DNA of 64,000 nt. It comes from Diploscapter coronatus. Taxonomy: Eukaryota > Nematoda > Chromadorea > Rhabditida > Rhabditidae. Below are positions 47,930 to 61,481 of this stretch, piece after piece. The stretch lies in NCBI GenBank assembly GCA_964036155.1, contig OZ038422.1, positions 32,077,201 through 32,141,200 on the forward strand, given 5' to 3'. A program made the translations under genes and the position numbers. How positions within the stretch are numbered: position 1 is the stretch's first letter; each line of letters begins with the position of its first letter. Below the pieces are notes generated by a model. The model searched no databases, was not told where the DNA came from, and was given only the letters and a program-made list of their open reading frames with translations.

Positions 47930-48712
47930 CTTCGGACGAGTAGATTTGCAGTAATGATTTCCAAAAGATTATGAATTCACTCGTCGATTCAACACCCTAA
48001 CAGTTTGTGGTTGAAGTTCATATTCAAATTCTAGGGGATGATTATTCCATGCATGTTTCGTCTTTCTTTTCTACAAGGGGTATTTCTGAATTGTTCATCT
48101 TATTTTTCACCATGGGCGTATTCAGTATATTGATGACGAATCTGAAATCAAAAACGCTAACATTCATGGGTTCGCGTATAAAAAATTGAAAACTTGTTTG
48201 CTCAAAAATAAATAATGCATGCTAATTTATTTTTTTTCAAGTTTTTTATTCGAATCTGCTCAAGTCAACAATTTCTTACTTCTGATTCTCCATCTACACC
48301 TTCAAAATACGGCTGTAGTACAAAAATCAACATTTAAAACGGACATTTCAAAGGTTTTCTTGTTAGGAAATATTGTTTCTGACTGTCGTATATTTTTCAA
48401 AAAAAAAAGAACATTCACACGATATAATTTATAAAATTCCATTTATTTTTATCCATCAGGTAAAAATGGTGAAAAATAGTTCAAAAATGCAAGATATCAT
48501 TGGAATCAATTAACCCTAAAACATGAAACTTCAGAAATAGTGAGCAAGCTTTCATAGAACTAGTTTGGATAAAGTAACCCGTATATTTGCACATTCGTAC
48601 CTCGAAAATCTGTGAATGCATAGGGATTTTACATGACGAAATTAAAGAAAACAAATGTAGAAAAATTAATAGATTTAGCAGTTGACCTGGTTGTGGTGGA
48701 GTTGATGTGTGC
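47930..48712. other. Intergenic between two minus-strand genes
   Basis: 784 bp. Contains the 3' UTR of the LDL-receptor-repeat gene (minus-strand AATAAA at 48442-48447) and presumably the kinase promoter. No coding structure seen. Confidence 0.45.
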
Positions 48713-51700
48713 CTAGTTGTGGAGAAAAGCCTGCTGCTGCTCCGGAGTCAGGGCAAATCGAGCACAGAACGAAACGTCGCTGTCCGTGGCATTCGGGCAG
48801 GTCGAGTAGGGCGCACACACCTAAACAAACGAGATTCAGAGAGCCGTATGATATTATCATTTTTAGATCACCCATCTATAGCAATACATTTTGTAATATG
48901 ATGATACATTGAAAGAAACGTTTTGCCTTTATCTTCATGAAAAGAAGTGATATCTCGATAGAAATATCTCCATTTTAACCAAGAAATATGACAGACAAGA
49001 TTTTTTAACGTCAAGGAATTATTTTTCATGTTACCGTCCAAGTATCAGTTTATCTCTAACAACAAGACTTTTTTAGGCTAGAAATTCATTTGAAGAAGTG
49101 TTTCGTATTCTTTCTCAGGAAAAATCAAAATGTACCTGATCACGAGGCAGACAGCGTCCCGAATTCTCGCACATGTACGTGGTGGAGTGCTGTCCCATGC
49201 ACTCGTCACAACTGCAGTCTCTCTCGTCGCTGCCGTCCAAGCAGTGCGCCACCCCATCGCAACGCGCCCAGGAAGGCACGCAGCTGTAGCCGCAATGAAT
49301 TGCCAAGTTCAGGCACTGCAAGGCCAGTATTCATACAAATTGAATTTTTAGTGTTAATCTGACAATGAAAAATAAAGGTAGTTCATTGTTAGAACCTCAC
49401 GAGTCATCATTATTCCTCGAAAAAATAAAGAAATTCGAATGCGAGAGAAAATTTTGGCACATCACTCGTTGTTGGCAAAATGAAGAACGATCTACATATT
49501 TTCTGTAATTTTGCTCGTCTTTCATAATATATTCTCACAGGACAACTTTGACAGACAAAAATACATTTTCTTAGTCGATTAGAAATGAAAATAATTCCTC
49601 TTCCAACAACTCACCCCATGGCAATTCATCTCGTCGGAGTGGTCCTCGCAGTGCCAGATTCCATCGCAGCGCTGCTCAGCAGAAATGGCTTTGTTGCCCT
49701 TGGAGCATTTGAACGAGTTGCCCAGCTGAACATTCGAAACCATGTCATTCTAGGAAAACGTACACCTTTCCAAATCGCGATTTAACCGCGTGAAACGAAA
49801 TGAATATCTTGTGAGACGAAAAGATTCGCTATTTTCTCCCGAGAATATGCGCACTTCTCATTTCATTTGATTAACCGAAATTCGAAAAGTTACAAGTCTG
49901 TTCAAGGAAGAAATTTTCTTACGGAGGTGGTAGCATCGCAGTCCTTCTCGTCTTCACCGTCTTTGCAGTCCTTCAGTCCATTGCAAACCTGTACATTCAC
50001 CGAGTCAGTTCGAGTATGTTTTTGTATTTTTTTTAAATTTTATTTTGATCCATTTTTCGATTATAACTCACGCCAGTTCTTTAAAAGAAGGGAGTTAGTA
50101 AAATTGACGCCTTTCCGCGTTATCTTACTCTTCAAAAGAAACGTTTTATATTGAATCCTCCTCACCTTGCTCTGCGGAATGCATTTGTGCTGAGAAGTGC
50201 AGGCGAATGCAGCCTTTTGATCGCAGATTTTGCAATCGGATTGGCACTGTTCGAGTTCCCCGCGACAGGCCTCTTCCAGAGGATAGAGATTGTCGTCGCT
50301 GCAGCGAATCAGGGAGATCTGCAATAAACAGAATCATGAAATGCGAACTTGTAAATTGCTGAATTGGGTTTCGACAAAAATGAGGGCGCCTTCATAATAG
50401 GAAATCAGAAATGTGCTCCTTTCCACATGCTCTTCGCTTTTAAATGTCTTTCCTTAATTCCAATATTTTTGAAAGAAGACAAAGGTAAATCCTTTCAATT
50501 TCTCGAAATATCATCATTCGAATTTAAAGATAAAATCCTTAAAAATCTCTAACTCACTTCTTCCTTGTTCTCCCTCTCACAAGTGCCAGGACAGTTCTTT
50601 TCGTCCATCGCATCGCTGCAGTCTGCATGCCCATTGCAGATCTTGTCTCTGCTGATGCAGGTCCCGTCGCCACACAACGCCACTTCTGAGCCCGAGCACG
50701 ACAGGCAGTCGCATTCCTGGAAACAAATCTTGATTTCGTACATCCAATACTAGAATTCTATGGAGATGTTTTGTAATTGTTGCAATTTCATTGCCAACTA
50801 CTTGGGCGTTATTCAGAGTGTTGACATAATAATTTGTAGTAAATGGAAGGAATTTTGAGATTTAAACCAGGAAATGGCAATATGAAGACGGCAAAAATCG
50901 ATAAGCCAACCTTTTCGTCGCTTCCATCGCTGCAGTCTTCCTTCCCATCGCCCATTTTGCTGGCCGCAATGCACTTTCCATTTCTGCACATCTGAAGTCA
51001 TCTTCTTCTTTCTCTGACAGTTTTGTTCGATTCCAACCTCAGCTCCCCCTTTGCATTCTTCACATTCCTCCTCATCAGACCCGTCCCTGCAGTCGTTGAT
51101 TCCATTGCACAGCGCCTCCTGCGGCAGACACAGATCCTGCTCTCCACATTTGTGCTCGCCCTCTCTGCATTCCGATCCTGTGAAATTGAGAAACACATCA
51201 TTCGTGCTTTTTCAAAGAAAACTTATTACCAATCTGTATGTTTTTTTTTTTTTTACAAATTGTGAGTTAACAAATTATGCAAGACATACTGCAGTAGAAG
51301 GTTTCATCAAACTTGTCCTGGCAGTGGAAGATTCCATCGCAGAGCTGTGCGCCATTCAGACAGACCAGATTGCTGGTCGAGTTGTCAGAAGACAAAGGGC
51401 ACGAGAAGGGAGTCTGGCAGTCAAGGCAGTTATTCTCGTCTGAGCCGTCGCCGCAGTCGGAAATGCCGTTGCAGCGAAGCGATGAACTGACCACCTTCGA
51501 CTGCAATTTAGAAGTTTTATAATTTCCTTTGAATTTGAAAATTGTTTGATTGTGTTTGAACATCATGATCCTTTTATGCACTCAAAAATGGTCACATGAA
51601 CTGCACTACACAATTTTTCCTTAATTTCTACTGCAATTGTAATTTTCAGATAAATTCGACAAGGATCTACTGAACCAAGGTTTCAAAATACTCAACTCAG

Positions 51701-53601
51701 AAAATCTAACACATGAATCAACCAAAATGAATGGCGTTTTGATTTATCGTAGCGCAGCATGGGTTAAAGATTTGCTGCATCGTATAAGGGTAAGAAAAAC
51801 GGCCTCCTAGCCATATTGAGACCTTCTGTTGAGATAAATTTAAATTGTGACAAATGAATTCCGATTATTCAGAACTTGCTAACCGGTTCATTGACGCAGT
51901 GGAATCCGAATCCCTGGCAGTGGTTGATATCTTTGGCCGTGGGATAGGACCCGATTGCCAGAATGCTGCTCGCCCACTCCATCTTTGATGCCTTTCTCGC
52001 CATCGCCTTTCCAGTGTTCTTGTTCTTGTCCTCGTCATTCGTCTTCACTTCTTCTTTGACTTGGCTTTCGACAGACTTTTTCTCAGTCAAATCAGCCCAG
52101 TTGTGATTGCTTCGCATGATCTGCAACAAGAATCATTGAAGTTGATGAAGTGCTTGAAGACGTTGACATTTTTCTGTCAATTTTGCTATTATCTGTTTAT
52201 TTACTTTCAAAATATAACTCCATTCCTGTACTATTTTGGAAGATGTTGAAACATCTAACTGCAGCTACAAATTTATCAAGGGTGAGCACATTATTGACAG
52301 AAAATGATGAGTACGATTTTTCAAAATATTGCTTGAAGTGAGTACCATCTTGATGCACTATTATTCGCTTTCCTTCCCTGCTTTGGCAAGATTGTACTCA
52401 GTTGTAAGCTGCGCAAAATTTCGACTTTGACATGACAATTTTTGGACCTTCGACTTTTAATTTTAAAAATTTCCAGTATCGCGTAGCACTGCTCACTTGT
52501 GGCATGGTTGTACAAGTACCCTATGCATTTCTTACGTTCAGGTCGACGAGTTTTTGCGACTCAGCACCCGATCCGAGGAACAGAAAGAGAAGGGGAATGA
52601 GGGCGAGAATAAGAGCCAGCAGCAGGCACAGGCCGATCAGAATCACGATCGAGGGGATCTGGAATTGCAGAAATTGTAAGATGATCCAACATTATCGATG
52701 AGGCAACTTGTCAATGGCGGAATTATTTTGTCAAGCAACGCAGCCTTCTAGTAAAATAAAAGAGACCCTATCATTTGAAAAAAAAAAATCATTCCATCAT
52801 TGTACTGTTACTCCGCGTCTCAGTTATTTACAAATTACATGATAATGCTTACATTCTTAAAGCAGCCACAACAGCGAGCGGCCATCCAGTTGCGCAGTCC
52901 GTCCATCTTCTGCTTGGCGCCCGTTATGAAACCGCTGAAAATGAGGGACATTAGTGGAGGTTTTATGAAGTCCGAAACAAATATGAACGGAATCGATATT
53001 TTAAATCGTAGTTCGAATTCTAGAACGGCAACCCGTAAATGTCGGGCTTCTTTTAAAAGCCGCATACCTCCAAAATTCGAATAAGAATAGGGGATAGGGT
53101 CTGGTAGGGGGATATTTGTCTAGAAAAATTTTCTAAATGTACTCAACATGTGAAACCGAGCATCCCCTACTTACTATTCTATCCCTAACCTTTTGCATAG
53201 ATGGATAAAAATTCCGCCGGTATGCGACTTTACAAAAAAAAAAAGCCTAATATCGTGATGTCACAAAAAAATGAGCTATCTTTTCTCATACTATTTTTAC
53301 CTACTCCCACCCCCTCTACTTATCCCTAACTATTGCGCACGTCCTTACGGCATCAAGACATTTACGAGTTACCTCTAGAACGCCATCAGATATTTATTCA
53401 GAAGTGCAGGAAGTTGCGATTCTTCGTCGAGCATTCAAAGCCGAATTCATTTTCAAAATTTGAAAAGAATAACAATTGAAATCCATGCACTTCTTCGTGT
53501 CGTCACTTTCCAACTCACCCATCAGCCCGCTCCCCGTCCTCGTTCGGATTGACGATGTACTCTCCGTGATTGCGCCCTTCCACGTAGCCGCTACTCGTCA
53601 T
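48713..53601 (-). CDS. Type II membrane protein with LDL-receptor class A repeats (EGG-1/EGG-2-like)
   Basis: Minus-strand exons: 53601-53519, 52934-52853, 52658-52536, 52120-51884, 51500-51290, 51177-51038, 50991-50911, 50716-50558, 50318-50166, 49988-49923, 49749-49615, 49315-49136, 48820-48713; 585 aa, all in phase. A cytoplasmic N-terminus of about 55 residues contains a CCGCF cysteine cluster. One transmembrane helix follows (about 56-85, [20 protein letters not shown]), then a Lys/Glu-rich spacer and about eight LDLa modules with calcium-binding signatures such as [16 protein letters not shown] and [16 protein letters not shown]. No cleavable signal peptide precedes the helix, so topology is type II. 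In C. elegans this architecture is that of EGG-1 and EGG-2, oocyte-surface proteins needed for fertilisation and eggshell formation; equivalence here is by domain layout only. The second exon-exon interval carries a foldback element in its intron. The protein ends FLHN. Confidence 0.8.
53015..53384. repeat. Foldback element in first intron of LDLa-receptor gene
   Basis: The outer arms share TTCTAGAACGGCAACCCGTAA (left) and the inverse of TTTACGAGTTACCTCTAGAA (right). A second inverted pair lies inside (AATAGGGGATAGGG against CTATCCCTAACC). About 370 bp, no coding frame. Confidence 0.6.
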
Positions 53602-54425
53602 CTCGGCAGAAATTCACCCGACTACCGAAAATCGAGATGAAATGACAAGCGATTTTGGGACAGCCCGTGAAGTAACGCATTCGTTTTCGATCGAAGCAAG
53701 TGTTCGTTTTTTTTTAAATTTTATTTTATTTTGTGGATGTGCAGGTAGTTTTTTTTCGATTGATGCGCCATGGAACTTATAAAATTGCCGGACGAACCAC
53801 AGTGAAAAGTTCAGTAATTTTGTGCGCACAAATTCGATACAGAACTTGCTGAATTTTAGTTCAGAAATTCAGTCCGAGATTAGGGCTATTTCAACTCTGA
53901 ATCCGGAATGACTTGATTTGGGAAAGAATTCAAGCAGCATTTTCCACTTTCAAAAATTGTTATTTTTCAACGATTTCGGTGATTTTTAAAGTTTTATTTG
54001 GTAAAATAACGAAAGAAAGTCGTTTTTCAAGCAACACTTTCAACCTTGTACGCTTTTTCTTCTAGGGTGGACTCATTGATAATATTCTTACTTTGATGCT
54101 AGATATTTCTGAAATTATTTCACGTTCTAACCCTTTTCAAATATGCAATTATCCCTGGGTTTTCCTAGTAAATTCCCGATTCTTCATTTTACCATACGAA
54201 ATTTGGCTTCATTAGCTCTCCCGCCTAAATTGGGCGCGCTGGAACGTGTCCAAGGGTCAATGAAAGAAGGAGACGCTGAGAGAGTGCAGGTGGTCAGAGA
54301 AAGGAAGAACGAGTCGGATCGGAGGTGATAAAAAAATAACAAAATGAGCAAGATAAATTTTCCAATCAAGCATGCACACAACCATTTCAACCTTGTTGAA
54401 GAGATACAAGTTTTCAAATAAGAAC
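53602..54425. other. Intergenic, LDLa gene promoter side
   Basis: Lies between the LDLa-receptor start codon and the H2B poly(A) signal. Mostly AT-rich. Around 54205-54245 a minus-strand block (CCTTGG...TTCCAGCGCGCCCAATTT) closely resembles the sequence upstream of the H4 TATA box. No gene recognised. Confidence 0.45.
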
Positions 54426-54431
54426 TTTATT
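54426..54431 (-). terminator. Poly(A) signal of H2B
   Basis: AATAAA on the minus strand (TTTATT on plus), 57 bases beyond the histone stem-loop. All four histone genes here have such a hexamer downstream of the hairpin. Confidence 0.5.
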
Positions 54432-54487
54432 CACAACAAATGAATAACAGCAAATTTTATTCAAATAAAAACAAAGAAGTTGGTTGT

Positions 54488-54503
54488 GGCCCTAAAGAGG
54501 GCC
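54488..54503 (-). terminator. Histone 3' stem-loop of H2B
   Basis: On the minus strand GGCCCT-CTTT-AGGGCC, a six-base-pair stem with a four-base loop, preceded by TCTAACCCAAC and followed by ACAA. It is 43 bases after the stop codon. This is the SLBP-bound hairpin that defines 3' ends of replication-dependent histone mRNAs. Confidence 0.95.
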
Positions 54504-54546
54504 GTTGGGTTAGATTTAGAGGCTTGCTCAAAATTGCCGAAGCAAT

Positions 54547-55023
<477 letters not shown>

Positions 55024-55259
55024 AGTCAGTTAGGAATGCGAGTACGACTTGGCTGAAATGAGCAAGTTGTGAGGAGGACTCGATTGGGCCTCCTTTTATA
55101 CGCGCTCAGAAGTGGGCGTGTCCCTTGCCTCCCCCCGACCATGCGCTGTCCGGGCTGACTCCACCCCCTCACTCGAATGGGTATAAAAGGCCTCTGCAAG
55201 GGAGAAGAGGCTATCGAGTGTTCTCCTCGTGTCTCTATTCGCATTCTCCTCTGCTAACA
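55024..55259. promoter_or_regulatory. Divergent H2B/H2A promoter
   Basis: TATA boxes face both ways: TATAAAA at 55182-55188 for H2A and TTTTATA at 55094-55100 for H2B, each about 70-78 bases from its ATG. GACTCCACCC at 55157-55166 also occurs just upstream of the H3 and H4 TATA boxes. A CGCCCAC-type box lies on the H2B side. Confidence 0.85.
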
Positions 55260-55699
55260 ATGTCTGGACGTGGAAAGGGTGGAAAGGCCAAGTCCGGTGG
55301 CAAGGCCAAGTCTCGCTCCTCGAGAGCCGGACTCCAGTTCCCAGTCGGTCGTCTGCACCGCATGCTCCGCAAGGGCAACTACGCTCAGCGCGTCGGAGCC
55401 GGAGCACCGGTTAGTTTCTTTTGTTTTAAATCTTTTTGACTTGATTGTGATTTGTCTGATTTCAGGTCTACTTGGCCGCTGTTCTCGAATACCTCGCCGC
55501 TGAAGTGCTCGAGTTGGCCGGCAACGCTGCCCGCGACAACAAGAAGACCAGAATCAACCCCCGCCACTTGCAGTTGGCCGTCCGCAACGACGAGGAGTTG
55601 AACAAGCTCCTGAGCGGAGTCACCATCGCCCAGGGAGGTGTCCTGCCCAACATCCAGGCCGTCCTCCTCCCCAAGAAGACCGGTGGAGACAAGGAGTAA
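55260..55699 (+). CDS. Histone H2A
   Basis: Core histone H2A. Exons 55260-55409 and 55466-55699; 127 aa. It starts [20 protein letters not shown], contains [13 protein letters not shown] and [10 protein letters not shown], and ends [11 protein letters not shown], a nematode-like tail without the SQ motif of H2A.X and without H2A.Z features. A 56-bp intron splits GAGAP|VYLAA. It is replication-dependent by its stem-loop at 55734 and shares its promoter with H2B. Confidence 0.98.
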
Positions 55700-55733
55700 A
55701 TTCCAACTCTCGCTCACTAATCTAACCCAACGG

Positions 55734-55749
55734 CCCTCTTTAGGGCCAC
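55734..55749 (+). terminator. Histone 3' stem-loop of H2A
   Basis: GGCCCT-CTTT-AGGGCC, 34 bases after the stop, in the same invariant flanks as the other three genes. AATAAA follows at 55803. Confidence 0.95.
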
Positions 55750-55809
55750 AATCAATCAACTTTCATTAAAACTTTGTTGAATTTTCCTTGTTGAACTGTT
55801 TGAATAAAT

Positions 55810-56893
55810 TATTTCTAAGAAAAGTAAACCTGTTCTCTGAGTGACTATTTTAAATCTGCACAAATTGGATTGAAAAAGCTGAAAATAGGAGTTTCGTGTG
55901 AAACTAAAATGATGAGAATAGTCTTGTTGAATTGATCATGGATAAAGAATTCATCTTGGCCATCATTTATCGTGATTTTTAGATCGTTTCTGACTTATAA
56001 TCGATCTGAATTTTAAAAATGAAGGCGTTCGATCGTAGAATTTTTGATATTCAGAAGCCTAGATTAGAGGGTTTTCCAGACAATGAAGAAGATGTTCAAC
56101 TACTGGATGCACCAAAAGCTTGAAAACATTCGCATATTATATTTTCCATTGAAAAATGAAAGGCGAATCATAATTAAAGAATGCTGAAATCTTGGGGTAC
56201 ATACGATATCCTGAACCTAAATGATGACACATTTTAACAAAAAATCGAAAATATATGCAAAGGAGAACACCAGCGACTTTTCAAAAATATAAATGCTCTA
56301 GGTTTTTGACATACCCAGTAGAAATTTTGAACTCATTGTCAGAATCTTTGGAAACTATCAAGAGCGCTTGAAGTCAGGATATTTCAAGAACTATGGTGAA
56401 AACTGGACTTATTCGAGTCATAGAGACATGGAAAGACTGCTAAATTGAGTTGTTATTCAATTAAAAATGTTCAAATTTGAATCACCGAACTGTAAGTTAC
56501 ATTCAGAAAATGTCAGATTTACGTCCTTTCTGAAGATTCATTGTATGATAAAGCTTGTTGTGTTCTTGTTTCTGAAAATTCCTTCAAAGTTTAGTTGCAC
56601 AAATCCAATATTCCAGCTTGTTTGTTCTTTTTACCTGATACCGTAGTTGTAGAAAATTCCAAATTCTTCTTCCACCGAGCTAATGGCTAAGTCCCATAAC
56701 TAGTGGTCACAATCGATTTCCCACTTCTCACACAACAACATTCAAAACAAATCCAGGCCAGAAGCATGTAGCAGTGGCTGTTTTTCTCGAATGCCAGGTC
56801 ACTTGCTCGAGCCTTTGAGCATAGTTTTGAATTTTTGTATGCATATTCGCGCCTTTTCCCGACTCTCTCTACTCCACATCCTGGCTCTAGTCC
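55810..56893. other. Intergenic between H2A and H3
   Basis: About 1.1 kb of AT-rich DNA without a recognisable gene or repeat. The last 60 bases begin the H3 promoter. Confidence 0.5.
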
Positions 56894-56968
56894 AACGCGC
56901 CAAACGCTACCCCCTCTCACTCCCAATCTGCTTCGCCTGACTCCGCCCACTTACTGTCTCTTATAAAA
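56894..56968 (+). promoter_or_regulatory. H3 promoter elements
   Basis: CGCGCCAA at 56896-56903 (E2F-like), GACTCCGCCC at 56939-56948 and TATAAAA at 56962-56968, the last 65 bases before the ATG. The order and spacing resemble those at H4. Confidence 0.75.
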
Positions 56969-57000
56969 GGCCTTCAACGGCAAGGAGTCTCCATCTTTGA

Positions 57001-57494
<494 letters not shown>

Positions 57495-57537
57495 ATCGCT
57501 TCCGAGCGAAGTTCTCAGACCCTAAATCTAACCCAAC

Positions 57538-57553
57538 GGCCCTCTTTAGGGCC
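57538..57553 (+). terminator. Histone 3' stem-loop of H3
   Basis: GGCCCT-CTTT-AGGGCC, 43 bases after the stop, with the shared TCTAACCCAAC/ACAA flanks. AATAAA follows 26 bases later at 57580. Confidence 0.95.
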
Positions 57554-57589
57554 ACAAACATCGAACTATTTGAAATGTGAATAAATGAT

Positions 57590-58390
57590 TTATACTTTGC
57601 AAAATGTTCTGCATGCTGTCAAATGGGGAAAGATTAGAATTGAGCAAAATCATGAGAATCTCGACAAATGCTACTTTCGACTAAATCACGATAGAAAGTC
57701 ATACTTTGATGGTGTTGGAAAGAAATAAATTCAGTTTAGATAACAACACAAATCAAACAAATATTTGGAATAAAATTTTTTTTAAATTCTGAATCACAAT
57801 CTGTGTCGAAGTTTAAATTTTCCAGAACTCAGAATCTAAATTCGAATTCCGGAGCCAAAAATCCTTTAGAAATCACTAAGGTTCATAATTTTCGACATAT
57901 GAGTCACAATTTCGGACAATCCTAATCTGAAATTAGTCGAAGTCACAAATTACAATTTCTCGGAATAAAAGTTGATTAACAATTTTGAGTGGTTATTAGA
58001 TCTCATCGATAGCGAATTTTCTACAAATTCAAATGAAAAAGAAATAAGCTAATCTGAAGATTATTGATCTTTGAAAGATGATTTGTGTGCCAAATTTTAC
58101 TTGGGATCTTAGCTATCTGATTTGGAATTTGAATTTTGCTGTACAGATTTAGTTGATTTCAGGTAAAAACTGATTGCAATGCACTTTTCAGATGATAACA
58201 TACTAATTCTGAAATTTGAGATTCACGAATAATATTCCGTCCAGATTGAGCAAAAGGATTTCGTGATTTACTATGCTTTTTCATAACGTTTTTATTATTC
58301 AGTTTGGTCTTATTGATTTGATTCAAGACTTTGTAAATTTCTTTCACTCTCTTGGGCATTTTCCTCTCTCGCTGACCCCTGGCTCTTCTC
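57590..58390. other. Intergenic between H3 and H4
   Basis: About 800 bp, AT-rich, with no gene or repeat recognised. The right edge (CTCTCTCGCTGACCCCTGG, about 58363-58382) begins the H4 promoter. Confidence 0.5.
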
Positions 58391-58393
58391 CAG

Positions 58394-58905
<512 letters not shown>

Positions 58906-58952
58906 GTCGACAGAGAAGTCTATCGACGAGCCCTCGACAAATCTAACCCAAC

Positions 58953-58968
58953 GGCCCTCTTTAGGGCC
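58953..58968 (+). terminator. Histone 3' stem-loop of H4
   Basis: GGCCCT-CTTT-AGGGCC, 47 bases after the stop, with the shared flanks. AATAAA follows at 59013. Confidence 0.95.
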
Positions 58969-59019
58969 ACAAATTAGTTCAAAACAATTATTTGTTTGTG
59001 ATTCTTTTATCGAATAAAA

Positions 59020-61481
59020 TTGAAAGTTGCAATTCAATCGATTTATCACAGCATTGCCAAATATCAATGAATTCAAACGGAATGATTCACAAATTTGAAA
59101 GTGTAGAATGTCCAGTGTTCAATTTTAAACTGAACGCAAGATCAACGGTGTACTGAGAAGAATTTGAATTTTTAAATTAAGAGTTAAAGTCATAATTCAA
59201 CATTTTCTAATTCTCGGAGTTGAAGTAGAAGGTTTTAGTTTTGATACACATGGAGTAAAGCTCAAAATTCTATAGATTAACTAGTCAAAATGAGAATAGG
59301 GGAAACTGGCCATAATTTGAGGAGTCGTTTCTGGAAGTTCAGTCCAACTTTTAATCAAAACCATTTCTTTAATCTTTGAAATACGGCCAACCTGAGTACA
59401 AGCAACTGGATATTTGTGTGCCAGAAACAAGACGATTTTGAAAATTAAATATATTTGTTTTTAGTTTGATTATCATCTTCTCTTGTTCTGCACACGAATT
59501 TGAAATGCTCTAAGATTTATTTCACAATCAATTGATCGATCTTTGATAGTAACAACATAGAAGTTTTTTACTTTGGTGGATTGTCTTTGGATTTGTATAA
59601 TACATGCATATGGGTCAAAATCAAGGTTTTCATACATTTCAATAATAAATTCCAAAAGAGTAAATTTATCTAAATTTAACAATAAATAATAGGGTGATTT
59701 CTACGTGAATAAGTAATCGAACTCCCGGATCATAGTATTAGTTCATTATGACTCCAGTTTTATTCGGAAATATTTTCAACGGTCTCCACATATATCTGGG
59801 GTTGAAAAATGGGTTTACGTATTCGGAAAAATTTTACCTATGATATCCTTTATTTACAAGAAATGGTTCCCAAATGTGTGCATCATAGAAAATTTCTGAT
59901 TGACCAATCTTGTCCATATCAAATCATTTTATATCACTCATTATTTGACATAGCTTTAGTGTTGATATAAGTTAATGCATTCGATAGGTTATGATTTTTA
60001 TTCTATTCAATCAAATCTTATTAAAAATAAAATAGTTTCGTAGCATTATTTAAAAGTGCATCCCTATTCGATTTTTGTTCATAGTTTCAATTATATTGCT
60101 AACTTTCGAACACTGCCTGAAATGATTTGTTGCCTTTGCAGTAAACCATAAAAATATTATTCATCAAACGAGAAGAGACTTGGGCCTGTACTAAAGTTCC
60201 CCTCAGTTCAATGCAACTCTCGCAGCAAGTTCAGTTCAATGCAACTAGTTGGAGCGAGAATTGAAGCGAATTTGTCGTGAACTTTTAAGAAAGAAGGAGC
60301 GAACTTGTTATGAGTAGAGAGCGCAAGCTCCGCCCACTTCGTGCAAACAAAGTCGAGGAAGGCAACTTTGCTAAAATTTTCAGAAATTTCTAGAAAATTT
60401 ACGGAGCTATTTGGCACTTGTTTCATGGATTTTTGCGCCCAAATTGCAGAATGGACGTGGTCTATCATTTTAGGAATAATAAAAACCCATAGAAACTTTG
60501 GAATGTTCCAGAAACAAGCAAAGAAACTCAAACGTCCTTACAAGAAAAAAGAATTTTTTCGAGTATCATTTTCACAAATTAACATCTTTGATTACACTGA
60601 TCCATTTTTCATGTGGTTTTTGCTATAAGCTTGATTAGCCCAGCAGATTTTGAGAAAAATACTTCCATGACTTTGCCTTTACATAGGGAATATCATTTGC
60701 TCCTTCTAATTATATGGAGTTAATTTTAAAATGTATACATTTTCTTGATCATGTCTGTTCGAAAACGTTTTTGAGGAAAATATTCAACTATATTTTTAAT
60801 ATACTCGAGCAGAGCTAAATGAAAATGATTGGTCTGCCCATTTACAGTATAAAATATTAGCGGGCATGGATACCTGACATAATGCTAATTTCGGCAATCT
60901 TTGAAGTCAAAATTTTCTGAAACAATTTCTTTTTTGAAATCTGCATAATCGATTTGTATAATTGGTATGAAAATTTTCAATGAAAATTGAAATTAAAAAA
61001 AGGGTGACTACAGAATTATATAGTGGAGGCAATTATGAAATGAGAGACTTTTGACATGTAGAGTCGTGAATACAGTCATCACGATAAATGTTTATCGCAC
61101 TCGGCGAAACACTAAATATTCCTCCCATAAAACATAATATATTGTGTATGAAAGCTGTCTACATTCGTAAGGAGCGTGTAAAATTTAAAAATTGTATTAT
61201 TCTTTTCTTTGTTTAAACTATCAAAATTTCCGAGACTCTGCTTCAGGCTGCTTCAAATTTGATCGAACTTCTTTCCCGACCGAAAGGTCAGACGTCATCG
61301 CAGTTCGACCATTCATCAGCCAGCCGCACTAAATCAATCGCTTTCGGGCTATTGTATCATCTCGCCCGTCTGATACAATATCAGCGCTCGTCGATGTCGA
61401 TTGTGATCGCATATCGCAAGTCACCATCCGAAAGTTTAGCAGTTTTACTCTTTTTCGTCATTCAACAAATAGTCTGGCAAA
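59020..61481. other. Intergenic region
   Basis: About 2.4 kb, mostly AT-rich. Between about 60185 and 60540 both strands are open for around 95-107 codons over the same bases, without splice partners or known motifs; I do not call it. The final part should contain the promoter of the next gene. Confidence 0.4.

Noticed and set aside
60208..60628. Overlapping open frames on both strands
   Set aside because: Same bases read both ways, no splice structure and no recognisable domain.
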